A DNA stretch of 64,000 nt from Chlorobiaceae bacterium (GTDB lineage: Bacteria > Bacteroidota > Chlorobiia > Chlorobiales > Chlorobiaceae), in NCBI GenBank assembly GCA_013335405.1, contig JAAXVR010000002.1:1-64000 (forward strand), in the 5' to 3' direction. Below, piece after piece: positions 16,848 to 25,494 of this stretch. The translations under genes and the position numbers were made by a program. The notes beneath the pieces were generated by a model. That model worked only from the letters and a program-made list of their open reading frames with translations. It did not search any database and was not told the origin of the DNA. Positions within the stretch are counted from its first letter, which is position 1, and each line of letters begins with the position of its first letter.

Positions 16848-17216
16848 TCAGTTCCTATGGAACCTCGCAACGAAGGATTCGTAAAGCGGCAGCCAGGTTT
16901 TCGAGCTGTCCGAAAACGGTTTTTCAATATACTGGGTAAAATAGAGCGCATCTGACGCTCCCTTCAGATCTCCCGCATCGAGGGCGGATATGGCTTTTTC
17001 CCCCCAGTCCGCAGCATCGTTGCCGGTAAGCTGCGCCTGTTTCCAGTAATTCTGCGCTTCCAGACGGACAACAGAATTTCGCGGAAGAGCTTCCGCTTCC
17101 CTGAGGGTGCAAACCGTAATGGCGCGCGGCCCGAAAGAGACCTGCCAGCCGGTTTCCGCCCAATGCCTCGAGCTGTCGACGGCTTTCCTCACCTCGCTGA
17201 TTACATCCTGGAACAT
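16848..17216 (-). CDS. Small conserved-looking protein of unknown function in the dsr operon
   Basis: A frame opens at 17348 but would overlap dsrL by about 100 bases. The start at 17216 has a good ribosome site (GGGAGG about ten bases upstream) and gives 122 residues beginning MFQDVISEVRKAV. The protein looks soluble and mostly helical, with aromatic residues spread along it and a Leu/Ala/Asp-rich central helix (DWGEKAISALDAGDLKGA). I find no known family motif, signal peptide or metal site; its single cysteine is near residue 36. It is placed between dsrL (27 bases upstream) and dsrE (43 bases downstream) on the same strand, so it is co-transcribed and probably serves sulfur oxidation. Confidence 0.7.
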   Translation of the reverse strand: MFQDVISEVRKAVDSSRHWAETGWQVSFGPRAITVCTLREAEALPRNSVVRLEAQNYWKQAQLTGNDAADWGEKAISALDAGDLKGASDALYFTQYIEKPFSDSSKTWLPLYESFVARFHRN

Positions 17217-17244
17217 AATGCTCTCGCCTCCCTGGTTTTCTTTT

Positions 17245-18984
17245 TTACAGACCGTCTCCCATTCCCATCTGGATATATCCCGAAGGACAGACCAGGGAAC
17301 AGAGGTGACAGCCGACGCATTTCGAATAATCCGTGTATACCACTTCACCCGGAGGGTTATCCCTGAAACGGGTGATCGCTTCCTGCGGGCAGAAAGAGAC
17401 GCACTGCTTGCAGTCGAAGCAGAGTCCGCAGCTCATGCAGCGTTCCGACTCAGCTTTGGCCTGCTCTTTCGTCAGTGCCACGAGAAGCTCGTCATGGTTT
17501 CCGACAACCTCTTCGGGCACGATGTTCTCCCTTTTCGCCTGCGGGGAGCTGAGGAAATAGATAATATCCTGTTTCTGGACTTTGGTCACCTCGCGGTATC
17601 CGGGTTCGGGCATCGGCTCCCCTTTGAGGAAGGCGTCGATCGAAACTGCCGCCTTCCGGCCATGGCCGACAGCGGTGGTGATAAGATCGACCTTGATGGC
17701 GTCGCCGCCTCCAAAGAGTTTTTCCCTGCCGGGAACGCGGAAATTACGGTCGAGCTTAAGCCAGGGGTTCTCTTTCGTGATGCTCTCGAAACCCTGCATG
17801 TCGGTGATCTGACCGATAGCTGCAACGATTGTATCACACTCGATATCGAATATCTCTCCATTGCTTTTATAGCGAAGGAACGGAATCGGTGAATTCCACC
17901 CCTCTTCGCCTTTCGCTTTTTTCTCCATACCGGAGCAGCGCAAGCCGCACACGCTATCGTCATCTCCCGTGAGAACCTCTGCAGTACCGGTAAGATAGTG
18001 CATGGTTGCTCCTTCCTTCACGGCATCATCGAACTCATTCTCGAAGCAGGCCATCTCTTCCCTCGGCACACCGGAGACAAGAATGGCTTCAGAACCGAGA
18101 CGCAGAGCAAGCCTTGCCACGTCCATCGCGACGTTGCCGTCTCCGATGACCACGACTTTCTTTCCTATGGAGATTGAATCCCCTTCGATCTCATAGTTCC
18201 TCAGGAACTCGATGGCGTTGGTAGCCCCCCGGGCGCCTGCAAAACCGGGTATCGGAAGCCCACGACCCAGCTGGGCGCCAACTCCGACGAAAACGGCATC
18301 ATATTCATTTTCGAGCTGCTCGAGCGTTACATCGGTACCGACGCGCACCCCCATCTTCGTTTCCACTCCGAGATCGACGATACGCTGGATTTCAGCTTCG
18401 AGCACCCTGCGGTCGACCCTGTAACCCATGATACCGTAGAGCACCATGCCGCCAAGTTTTTTGTTGGCATCGTAAACCGTTACCGCATGGCCTCTGCGGC
18501 GAAGCTGATACGCCGCGGAAAGTCCTGCCGGACCGCCGCCGATCACGGCAACCCGTTTACCGGTATCGGGGCCGGGACCGGGAAGGCGAAGCCCGGCTTC
18601 GATACCATAGTTGCCTATGGCCTGCTCGACAGCGTTGATCGCGACGCTTTCGTCATGATACTGGCGATTGCACTTTCCCTGGCAGGGGTGCGGACAGATC
18701 CTGCCCATAACCGCCGGAAAAGGGTTTGCGTTTACAAGTGTCTCCCATGCCGCCTTCCAGGGATCGTCCGATTTGTCGATGCCTGTAAGAAGCCTGTGAT
18801 ACCCCCTGATATCTTCACCGGCAGGGCATTCGGCCGAGCACGGCGGGGTCTGGATGACATAGACGGGACACTTGTGGCTTTGATCCCCGAATGCCACGAT
18901 CCTGTCCACACCCTTCAGCTCGGTGAACTCGGGAAAGCGGTAATTCAGGGCAAAATCAAGAATCGGGTTTGAATCTGAGTTCAT
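17245..18984 (-). CDS. dsrL: DsrL, FAD-dependent NAD(P)H:acceptor oxidoreductase
   Basis: The 579-residue protein is of the glutamate synthase small-subunit type. An N-terminal Cys-rich part (PPCSAECPAGEDIRG, near 45-60) binds 4Fe-4S. A FAD-binding domain follows ([17 protein letters not shown] near 145), then an NAD(P)-binding domain (KVVVIGDGNVAMDVARLAL near 275). A C-terminal ferredoxin part has CMSCGLCFDCKQCVSFCP and CVGCHLCSLVCP. It works with DsrAB in sulfite formation, taking electrons to NAD(P)+. It is shorter than the proteobacterial form of about 650 residues. Confidence 0.93.
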   Translation of the reverse strand: MNSDSNPILDFALNYRFPEFTELKGVDRIVAFGDQSHKCPVYVIQTPPCSAECPAGEDIRGYHRLLTGIDKSDDPWKAAWETLVNANPFPAVMGRICPHPCQGKCNRQYHDESVAINAVEQAIGNYGIEAGLRLPGPGPDTGKRVAVIGGGPAGLSAAYQLRRRGHAVTVYDANKKLGGMVLYGIMGYRVDRRVLEAEIQRIVDLGVETKMGVRVGTDVTLEQLENEYDAVFVGVGAQLGRGLPIPGFAGARGATNAIEFLRNYEIEGDSISIGKKVVVIGDGNVAMDVARLALRLGSEAILVSGVPREEMACFENEFDDAVKEGATMHYLTGTAEVLTGDDDSVCGLRCSGMEKKAKGEEGWNSPIPFLRYKSNGEIFDIECDTIVAAIGQITDMQGFESITKENPWLKLDRNFRVPGREKLFGGGDAIKVDLITTAVGHGRKAAVSIDAFLKGEPMPEPGYREVTKVQKQDIIYFLSSPQAKRENIVPEEVVGNHDELLVALTKEQAKAESERCMSCGLCFDCKQCVSFCPQEAITRFRDNPPGEVVYTDYSKCVGCHLCSLVCPSGYIQMGMGDGL

Positions 18985-18999
18985 GAATCTCTCCTTTTG

Positions 19000-20079
19000 C
19001 TAAAAGCGCACGTGTGCCGACTGGTTGAAGGTGGTCCTTGCATGTCGATAACTGTCGATCATGTTTTCGTCGAAAGTAAGACCGGTCTCCTCGAAGAAAC
19101 GCTTCCAGCCGATCCTGTTGATCCATTCCCCGACACGCTCCCACGGGCGGCCGCCGTTCTTGTAGGCGGTCAGGATCCTGCCAACGACGTCGGTGACCTC
19201 GGGCCAGCGAGGAGGATTGTTGGGAAGGTTGTGAGCCACGATGCTCATGGTCGAAGGTTTCGATCGTGCGTTACTGTTCTTGCCACCGACCCAGACAGCG
19301 AATTTTGAGTGTTCGGGATGGTTGATCTCCATGGCCGGGCAAGCACCGAAGCATGCACCGCAGCAGATGCACTTCGCCTCGTCGACCATGAGCGAACGTT
19401 TGCCGTTGACGACCGTCGGACGGATTGCCGCGACCGGGCAGCGCGCCACCGCTTTGGGAAGCTCGCAGATCGTCGAGAGGTGTTCGTGGTTGATCCTCGG
19501 CGGCCTGGTGTGCTTGACCACAACCGCGATATCGGCCTGACCGCCGCAATTGATGGCGCAGCACGATGTCGAAAGCCTGACCTTGTTCGGCATCTCCATA
19601 TTTCTGAACTCGTTGTAGACCGAATCCATCATGGACTTCACCACGCCGGATGCATCCGTCGCGGGAATGTCGCAATGCAGCCAGCCCTGCGTATGGGCGA
19701 CCGACGAAACGCACATGCCTGTGCCGCCGACAGGGAAGCCCAGCTTCTCGAGCTCCCTGATCATAGGCTCGATGTTCTCCTTGTTCGGAGTCAGAAACTC
19801 GACGTTGTTGCGCACCGTGAAACGGAGAAATCCGTCGGAATATTTATCGGCGACATCGCAGAGCCTCCTGACCATGTCCACCGTATCCTGGCGGGGCGTA
19901 CCCGCGCGGACGGTCCAGATGGCGTCACCGCTCTCGGCGACATGCATGAGCACGCCGGGACGGGGAATTTCGTGATATTTCCACTTACCGTAATTTTTCC
20001 TTACGACCGGATGTAACGCCTCTTCATAGGAATGAGGGCCGGACTCTATGGTCTTCCACTTTTTTTCAGGACTGCTCAT
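19000..20079 (-). CDS. dsrB: DsrB, beta subunit of reverse dissimilatory sulfite reductase
   Basis: The 359-residue protein has the siroheme/4Fe-4S site (LSTSCCAINCGGQADIAVV near residue 170) and an inserted ferredoxin domain (CICCGACFGACPAMEI near 240). With DsrA it forms the alpha2beta2 enzyme that, in phototrophs, oxidizes DsrC-bound sulfur to sulfite in the cytoplasm. It follows dsrA after 78 bases and precedes dsrL by 15. Confidence 0.96.
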   Translation of the reverse strand: MSSPEKKWKTIESGPHSYEEALHPVVRKNYGKWKYHEIPRPGVLMHVAESGDAIWTVRAGTPRQDTVDMVRRLCDVADKYSDGFLRFTVRNNVEFLTPNKENIEPMIRELEKLGFPVGGTGMCVSSVAHTQGWLHCDIPATDASGVVKSMMDSVYNEFRNMEMPNKVRLSTSCCAINCGGQADIAVVVKHTRPPRINHEHLSTICELPKAVARCPVAAIRPTVVNGKRSLMVDEAKCICCGACFGACPAMEINHPEHSKFAVWVGGKNSNARSKPSTMSIVAHNLPNNPPRWPEVTDVVGRILTAYKNGGRPWERVGEWINRIGWKRFFEETGLTFDENMIDSYRHARTTFNQSAHVRF

Positions 20080-20157
20080 GATGTTTGCTTCCGTTAAAGG
20101 GCTGCCTCTGCCTCCCCTGATATTGTTGAATTCGCCGAAAGTACCCTGGACGGCTTA

Positions 20158-21426
20158 TCAGTAACTGGCCTTGAAATAAGGATTGTCGCGAGGTCTCGTA
20201 ACCTGGTTGATATCGATTTCCTGGCCGATGCCTTCAAGGAAATTCTTGAGTCCAACCCGCTCGATGGTTTCACCGATACGTTCGTGGTCGAGGCCGTTGT
20301 CGTCCCACCAGTCTATGATCTCCTCGATCAGCTCGATAAACTCCTCGATATCCTCGTCACTCTCCATCTTCATGAACGGAACGATGAGAGAGCCCATGTT
20401 GACGCCAACCTTGAGGGTATTCTTGCCACCCATGAGCAGGGATATGCCCCTTTCCCTGCCGGGGGAAAGCGCTTTCGGCATGGCGTTCAGGCAGTGCATG
20501 CAGCGCACGCAGTCCCTGGTCTCGATATGCATTTCACCGTTCTGCATCGTGATGGCCCTGGTCGGGCAAAGGTTGATGACCTGGTTGACAAGGGCGTCAA
20601 CGCCTCGTTCCTCCACCCATGCCCTGACCTCCTCTGTGTCGACCTGGATAGCGTCCTTCCAGGTGCCGATGACGGCCATGTCGGAACGCATGATGGAATT
20701 GGTACAGTCGTTCGGGCAGCCGGAAAATTTGAACTTGAGTTTGTAGTTCCATTCCGGGCGGTGAAGCACACCGACGAAATGTTTCAGTGCCTTGAGATGA
20801 AGCTTGAGGTTGTCGTAACAGGCGTTCTCGCAGCGGCCGGGGCCGATGCAGGAAACAGCGGTACGCATGCCTGCTCCCGCTCCTCCGAGATCCCAGCCGT
20901 TCTGGTTGAGCTCGTCGAAGCACTCCTGGACTTTCTGCTGCTCGATGCCCTGCAGCATGATATCTCCGGTCTGGCCATGGAGCGTGATGATGCCGCTGCC
21001 GAATTTCTCCCACGTATCACAGAGGTTGCGGAGCATCCCGGTGTTATAGTGCAGGCCCGGTGCCGGCTGGATCCGCATGGTATGGAATTGCTCGGCTTCG
21101 GGGAACCTGTCCTTGATCATGGAGTAGCGCGTGATGATGCCGGCGCCGTAACCGTCCACGGTCACAAGGCCGCCTTTCCAGTATCCCATCTTCGTATTGT
21201 AGGAATACTCGAGCTGATCCATGACTCCGCGGAGCATGGGTTTTCTTGTCCTTTCGGCAAGCTCCTTGAATCCGGCAATAAAGCTCGGCCAGGGACCGTG
21301 CTCAAGCTCGTCAAGCATAGGGGTCGGGTTGAGAAACTTTCCGTCCGAACACGATCCTCCGTTTGAACACGAACAGCAGTTCCCGTTCTTGTTTACTTCA
21401 TTCGAAGCAGCGTTAGCTCCTTCCAT
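20158..21426 (-). CDS. dsrA: DsrA, alpha subunit of reverse dissimilatory sulfite reductase
   Basis: The 422-residue subunit carries the siroheme-4Fe-4S cysteines (SCIGPGRCENAC near 197, and FSGCPNDCTNSI near 235) and a ferredoxin insert (CPTRAI then CVRCMHCLNAMP near 300-320). A strong ribosome site (AAAGGAGG) precedes the start. The N-terminus has an extra stretch of about 30 residues with four Cys (17, 18, 20 and 26), absent from proteobacterial DsrA that start close to the TPMLDELE-type segment. It is preceded by dsrC at 54 bases. Confidence 0.96.
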   Translation of the reverse strand: MEGANAASNEVNKNGNCCSCSNGGSCSDGKFLNPTPMLDELEHGPWPSFIAGFKELAERTRKPMLRGVMDQLEYSYNTKMGYWKGGLVTVDGYGAGIITRYSMIKDRFPEAEQFHTMRIQPAPGLHYNTGMLRNLCDTWEKFGSGIITLHGQTGDIMLQGIEQQKVQECFDELNQNGWDLGGAGAGMRTAVSCIGPGRCENACYDNLKLHLKALKHFVGVLHRPEWNYKLKFKFSGCPNDCTNSIMRSDMAVIGTWKDAIQVDTEEVRAWVEERGVDALVNQVINLCPTRAITMQNGEMHIETRDCVRCMHCLNAMPKALSPGRERGISLLMGGKNTLKVGVNMGSLIVPFMKMESDEDIEEFIELIEEIIDWWDDNGLDHERIGETIERVGLKNFLEGIGQEIDINQVTRPRDNPYFKASY

Positions 21427-21480
21427 AGCGCCTCCTTTGGTTCACAAATATAAGTTGCAGAGGAAAAAAACTGAGCCGCC

Positions 21481-21816
21481 TCAGACGCAGCCGGTCGGTT
21501 TCGGCAGTCCGGCAATCTTGCACGCCTGCAGAGCGGGACCTTTCGGGAAAAGGCCGTAAAGGAATTCGGAGGCTTCTTTCTTGTCCATGCCTTTCTCGGT
21601 TGCCATGGCCTTGGTAAGGACCTTGACGGCCGGAGCGATCTGGTACTCCTCATAGTAGTTCCTGAGGAATTTCACGAGGTCCCAATGCGCCTCTGTCATC
21701 TCGATCTCTTCACCTTCGGCGAGCTTCTCGGCTGCAGCCTCGCTCCAGTCGCCAAGGTTCACAAGATAACCGTTTTCATCCGTTTCGATGTTTGTGCCAT
21801 TGACTACAATTGCCAT
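21481..21816 (-). CDS. dsrC: DsrC, sulfur carrier of dissimilatory sulfite reductase
   Basis: The 111-residue protein has the family's C-terminal arm with both redox cysteines (ACKIAGLPKPTGCV, Cys at the penultimate position and 11 residues earlier). It accepts persulfide sulfur from DsrEFH, presents it to DsrAB, and its trisulfide is handled by DsrK. A ribosome site (AAAGGAG) lies just before the start. It is the first gene of the main dsr operon, after a 175-base gap that separates it from dsrN. Confidence 0.96.
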   Translation of the reverse strand: MAIVVNGTNIETDENGYLVNLGDWSEAAAEKLAEGEEIEMTEAHWDLVKFLRNYYEEYQIAPAVKVLTKAMATEKGMDKKEASEFLYGLFPKGPALQACKIAGLPKPTGCV

Positions 21817-21991
21817 TTTTGCTCCTTTGATGGAAAATTATGTGACTGTAAAAAAAAATATCTACCTGTTGTCCGGAGGTCACATTCCAGCAGCAATCCT
21901 GCTGCAGAATCCGAGCGCTCTTCTGTGGCGGGGGCCAGTCCTGCTACAACAGTTCAGTAGTTTGGTTATATAGTTAATTGGGTGGTTTTTT
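21817..21991 (-). promoter_or_regulatory. Leader / probable promoter region of the dsrC operon
   Basis: This 175-base gap between dsrN and dsrC is the longest in the dsr series and precedes the highly expressed dsrC, so it likely carries a promoter. A small perfect hairpin GCAGCA/TGCTGC with a GGAT loop lies at about 21889-21905. An AT-rich box (ATATAAC on the minus strand, near 21965-21975) resembles boxes upstream of dsrE2 and soeA. The exact -35/-10 pair is not clear. Confidence 0.35.
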
Positions 21992-23416
21992 TCAAATCCA
22001 GTCCTGATATTTTTTTCTGTATTCCTCAGCCAGAGAAACGAACGATGGCGCCCAACCGGGGTTGCCTGCCGCATGCAGGTGAGCGAACGAGGCGAGAATG
22101 TTCCTGTACATCGCCCCGTCTCGCTTTCCGGTTATCCCGCTTCCCCTGACCACGTCGAACTGGTAGGAACAACTGACGTCAGGAGCGACAGGCCTGGAGT
22201 AATGGAACTCGTGTGCCCTGACCTTTTCTCCTTTGCGAAACCACCCCGATTCCGAGCTGCTTACGAGGTCGACATAGCCGTGACCGACAGGGAACCGCTG
22301 AAATCCGATATCGAAGGGAAGGCAACCGGCCATTTCATATTTTTTCCCCTCCCATGAGGCCGAGCGGCAGAGGTATATCAACCCCCCGCATTCCGCATAG
22401 ACCGGCATGCCTGATTCGGCACGCTCACGGACATCTTTGAGCAGTCCGCGGTTTTCGCTCAGTTCGGCAAAAAAAGATTCAGGAAAACCGCCACCGATGT
22501 AGAGGCCGTCAAGTTCCGGCAGTGACGTATCCCTGAATGAATCGATGAAGATCAGTTCCGCACCGTTTTCCCTCAGCGCCCTGAGGTTGTCCGGATAATA
22601 GAAACAGAATGCCGCATCCCTGAAAACACCGATTTTCGCCCTGAGATCCCTCTGTGGCGCAATGTTTTCACGTTTGCGAACCCTGAGCGGCGGGGCTTTG
22701 TGGAAAAGATCGAAAATCAGCCTCATGTCACAGTACTGCGAGACTTTTTCCCCCGAAGCTTTGATGAATTTCGCCGCACCGGCCATTTCCTCGACGGTGG
22801 TCAGACCGAGATGTCTTTCCGGTATCAGGAGTTCGTCGTCCTGCGGAAGCATCCCCAGAACCGGAATATCGCAGAAGCGTTCTATCGCTGTTTTCTGCTT
22901 TTCCCCCTGCCGGGGATTGCGGACACGGTTCAGAATCACTCCGGCTATTTCAGTCCGTGGCTGCATGACCTGCATACCCTTGACGATTGCCGCGATACCG
23001 CGGTTTACTTTTCTGCTGTCGAGTACGAGCAGTACAGGCATCTGCAGCAGTCCTGCCAGCCCGGCGCTGCTGTCTGCGCCATCGAGATCCAGGCCGTCAT
23101 GCAGGCCATGATTTCCTTCGACAAGTGCAAGCAGGCCTTCTGCCGGTTTTGTATTTTCTACAAACGATTCCAGGCATCCCCAGTTTCCCATGAGATAGGG
23201 ATCGAGATTATGGCACTCCTTTCCGCTCGCCAACCGGTGCCACATGGGATCGATATAGTCAGGCCCTTTCTTGAAGCTCCGGATCTCGGTTCCCAGTCCG
23301 GCAAAGTGAGAAATAATGCCGAGGCTTACCAGTGTCTTCCCCGAACTCTTCCAGGGAGCGGAAACCATGAGGCGGGGAATTTCCGCCGACTCCGTATGTA
23401 CTGCTTTGTTACCCAT
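21992..23416 (-). CDS. dsrN: DsrN, siroheme amidase (cobyrinic acid a,c-diamide synthase-like)
   Basis: The 474-residue protein matches CbiA/CobB a,c-diamide synthases. The N-terminal ATPase domain starts LMVSAPWKSSGKTLVSLGII (P-loop with SGKT) and continues with KKGPDYIDPMWH. The C-terminal glutaminase domain has the class I Cys nucleophile in YAECGGLIYL (near 365) and a His near the end of the domain. In sulfur oxidizers DsrN amidates the siroheme of DsrAB. It lies just upstream of dsrC and downstream of tusA. Confidence 0.92.
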   Translation of the reverse strand: MGNKAVHTESAEIPRLMVSAPWKSSGKTLVSLGIISHFAGLGTEIRSFKKGPDYIDPMWHRLASGKECHNLDPYLMGNWGCLESFVENTKPAEGLLALVEGNHGLHDGLDLDGADSSAGLAGLLQMPVLLVLDSRKVNRGIAAIVKGMQVMQPRTEIAGVILNRVRNPRQGEKQKTAIERFCDIPVLGMLPQDDELLIPERHLGLTTVEEMAGAAKFIKASGEKVSQYCDMRLIFDLFHKAPPLRVRKRENIAPQRDLRAKIGVFRDAAFCFYYPDNLRALRENGAELIFIDSFRDTSLPELDGLYIGGGFPESFFAELSENRGLLKDVRERAESGMPVYAECGGLIYLCRSASWEGKKYEMAGCLPFDIGFQRFPVGHGYVDLVSSSESGWFRKGEKVRAHEFHYSRPVAPDVSCSYQFDVVRGSGITGKRDGAMYRNILASFAHLHAAGNPGWAPSFVSLAEEYRKKYQDWI

Positions 23417-23487
23417 GGTAAAACTCGTACAAAATCTTCAGTTACAGCTTCTTTGACATAAGTGTCGACCCCTTGATCGGGGACCGG

Positions 23488-23724
23488 TTATTTCTTCCTG
23501 ATGTAAAACGTATGGACACCGCCCTGTTCGCTGTGTTCGATCAGCTCGTTGCCGGTGCGTTTCGCCCAGGAAGGCATATCGTTTACCGAACCCGGATCGG
23601 TCGCCGTGACCTTGAGCACTTCGCCGGCCTGCATGCCGTCGACGGCTTTCTTGGTCTTGAGGATCGGCAGCGGGCAGTTCAGCCCCTGACAATTCAGTTC
23701 CGCATTGCTGGCTATTTCGCTCAT
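23488..23724 (-). CDS. tusA: TusA-family sulfur carrier
   Basis: The 78-residue protein has the TusA signature CPLPILKTKKA near residue 18, with the sulfur-carrying Cys, and the usual GEVLKVTATDPGSVNDMPSW. It would take sulfane sulfur from the rhodanese next door and pass it to DsrE2/DsrEFH. It lies between the rhodanese gene and dsrN on the same strand, the rhd-tusA-dsrE2 set typical of sulfur oxidizers, here in the order dsrE2-rhd-tusA. Confidence 0.93.
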   Translation of the reverse strand: MSEIASNAELNCQGLNCPLPILKTKKAVDGMQAGEVLKVTATDPGSVNDMPSWAKRTGNELIEHSEQGGVHTFYIRKK

Positions 23725-23807
23725 GATATATGTTCCCTTTTTGTTAATGTTCTTCTGAAAAATGAACCCTTATGCTTGATGCGAAGCTATACCGAAGCGG
23801 CATCGAT

Positions 23808-24275
23808 TTATTTTTTCGGTACCCTCTGCTCGGGTCGGAGCTTGGCGGAAAAAAAATCATCGGCAACATCGGGATCGACTACATTGCCGGCACTGTTCAC
23901 CAGCGGCTCCTCGTAATCGTTCCAGCCCCGCAGTCCGGTCCTGAGAGAAACAACGTTTTCGAAACCCAGCACCTGTAGAGAATATGCTGACAACAGGCTT
24001 CTTTGCCCCGAACGGCAGACGACGACGATCTCCCGTTTTTTCGCTCGAACCAGTTCCGGAACCGTTTCTTCGTGATCCCATTCACATGCCGACTCAAGGA
24101 TGCCCCTCGGCACGTTTATCGAGCCGCTGATATGCAGAAAATCGAATTCCGCCGGTTCACGGACATCGAGGACGAGAATATCCGGGTTTTCCCCGAAGCG
24201 TTCGACAAGGTCCCATGGCATTATTTCCCTGACTCGCGAAAGGGAGTCTCTGATAAGCTCGATATACCTGCGCAT
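23808..24275 (-). CDS. Rhodanese-domain sulfurtransferase
   Basis: The 155-residue single-domain rhodanese has the catalytic loop VVCRSGQRSLL near residue 87 with the active Cys, and the N-terminal DVREPAEFDFLHISGSINVPRG. It lacks a signal peptide, so it is cytoplasmic. Its place between dsrE2 and tusA implies that it feeds sulfane sulfur to TusA. About 40 residues after the domain are of no known motif. Confidence 0.9.
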   Translation of the reverse strand: MRRYIELIRDSLSRVREIMPWDLVERFGENPDILVLDVREPAEFDFLHISGSINVPRGILESACEWDHEETVPELVRAKKREIVVVCRSGQRSLLSAYSLQVLGFENVVSLRTGLRGWNDYEEPLVNSAGNVVDPDVADDFFSAKLRPEQRVPKK

Positions 24276-24346
24276 TTTTTACTCCCCTCTGCTGCCGCCG
24301 GGTTATCGCCCGCCTGGCGTTTTCATGCTGACGGAACGCCTGAGCA

Positions 24347-24856
24347 TCAGATAAACAATGATATGTTCGCGTCCGCGGCATATTCGAGAAACATGGCTGC
24401 ACCACCGTACTCGACGCCGTCGATGAACTCTTCCTTTTCAAAGCCGAAAACCTCCATGGTCATCTGGCATGCGATGAAACGCACGCCGAACTCCTGGCAC
24501 ATGCCGCGAAGCTGCTCGACGGTCGCAACACCCTTCTTCTTGAAGGTCTCCTTCATCAGCATGGTCGCCATGCTGTCGAAACCGGGCACATTGCCCGATA
24601 CGAAGTTCGGGATCGGCCAGTTGAAATTCTGGAACTCCTTGCTGCCGAATGGCATCTTCATCGGCATGGCGGGGTTGCTGTGGGGAGAGACTTTGGCGTC
24701 AATCTCCTTTTTCAGAAGGGGAAGGCCATAGAAAGTGAAGAAAATAACCGCCTCCATGTCCATGGCTGCGGCTGAAGAAGCGAGAATAAAGGGAGGATAA
24801 GCCCAGTCAAGGGTACCCTGCGACGCAATGATCGCAAGTTTTTTAGGTTCGGCCAT
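24347..24856 (-). CDS. dsrE2: DsrE2-like sulfur-relay protein
   Basis: The 169-residue protein is of the DsrE2 type: AIIASQGTLDWAYPPFILASSAAA at the start (DsrE fold), the long insert with PFGSKEFQNFNWPIPNFVSG, and the RFIACQMTMEVFG segment with the active Cys near residue 127. DsrE2 often comes with rhodanese and tusA, as here. It is first in this group and likely follows the promoter near 24985. Confidence 0.9.
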   Translation of the reverse strand: MAEPKKLAIIASQGTLDWAYPPFILASSAAAMDMEAVIFFTFYGLPLLKKEIDAKVSPHSNPAMPMKMPFGSKEFQNFNWPIPNFVSGNVPGFDSMATMLMKETFKKKGVATVEQLRGMCQEFGVRFIACQMTMEVFGFEKEEFIDGVEYGGAAMFLEYAADANISLFI

Positions 24857-24982
24857 TTCAGGTCTCCTGTTATGCTTTCACGTAAATATATCACCGCCAG
24901 TGATAACAACTGATACGGCATTCCGAAGGCTTGCCCGAGAACCGAAGAATCTTATTCAAGCCGGGATCCTCTTATATCAGGC

Positions 24983-25013
24983 ATTATATAACTAATCAGT
25001 AATATAGTAATAA
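24983..25013 (-). promoter_or_regulatory. Possible promoter of the dsrE2-rhd-tusA-dsrN unit
   Basis: On the minus strand a perfect TATAAT (24988 to 24983) lies about 125 bases upstream of the dsrE2 start. A weak TTATTA candidate -35 lies near 25013-25008, giving a long 19-base spacer. The surrounding DNA is very AT-rich. Similar TATATAAC boxes lie upstream of soeA (near 31292) and in the dsrC leader (near 21970). Confidence 0.35.
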
Positions 25014-25062
25014 GCCTGAACACAACAAAAATATTATGGCCGGGAGGTATTGCGAATTCGCG

Positions 25063-25479
25063 TCAATGTCCCCCGCCAACGACACCGGCAGCGGCAAAAA
25101 CCAGCACGAATACCTGGAGAATTGTCATCACCGTGTATATCCGGTCTTTCTCCCGGACGAACGACGGGATAATCCATGCAAGGCAGATAACGGTTACCAG
25201 AGCAAGATAGTTTATGGAGGCATAGCTCAGGATATCACCGAGTCCCAGGAAACCGGTCCACTCCCAGCCGGAAGGAAAGTGAACAACCTTGTGGAATTCC
25301 GATGCCTTGAGATGCCAGTTCCGGGCAACCTCTTCGGCTGATACCGCTGAGGGAAGCAGGCCGCAAAGATAAGCGATATATCCGGCGGCAATCAGCACCA
25401 TGCCGACGGTGGAGGTAACTCCCAGCACGGCGGCATAGTCGAGCTGCACCTTGTCAGCATGGACGGCTTCTTTCATCAT
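25063..25479 (-). CDS. DUF1634-family membrane protein
   Basis: The 138-residue protein has three hydrophobic helices (about 15-40, 85-105 and 115-133) and is of the DUF1634 type, which is often encoded next to TauE/SafE permeases. Here it starts 15 bases after the TauE/SafE gene, giving the operon permease-DUF1634. It may be a partner of the permease. It has no known catalytic motif. Confidence 0.7.
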   Translation of the reverse strand: MMKEAVHADKVQLDYAAVLGVTSTVGMVLIAAGYIAYLCGLLPSAVSAEEVARNWHLKASEFHKVVHFPSGWEWTGFLGLGDILSYASINYLALVTVICLAWIIPSFVREKDRIYTVMTILQVFVLVFAAAGVVGGGH

Positions 25480-25494
25480 GATTTTTTCTTGTTT

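Noticed and set aside
16848-17348. Longer form of the unknown dsr-operon gene (166 residues from 17348)
   Set aside because: It would overlap dsrL by about 100 bases and has no ribosome site, while the start at 17216 has a good one.
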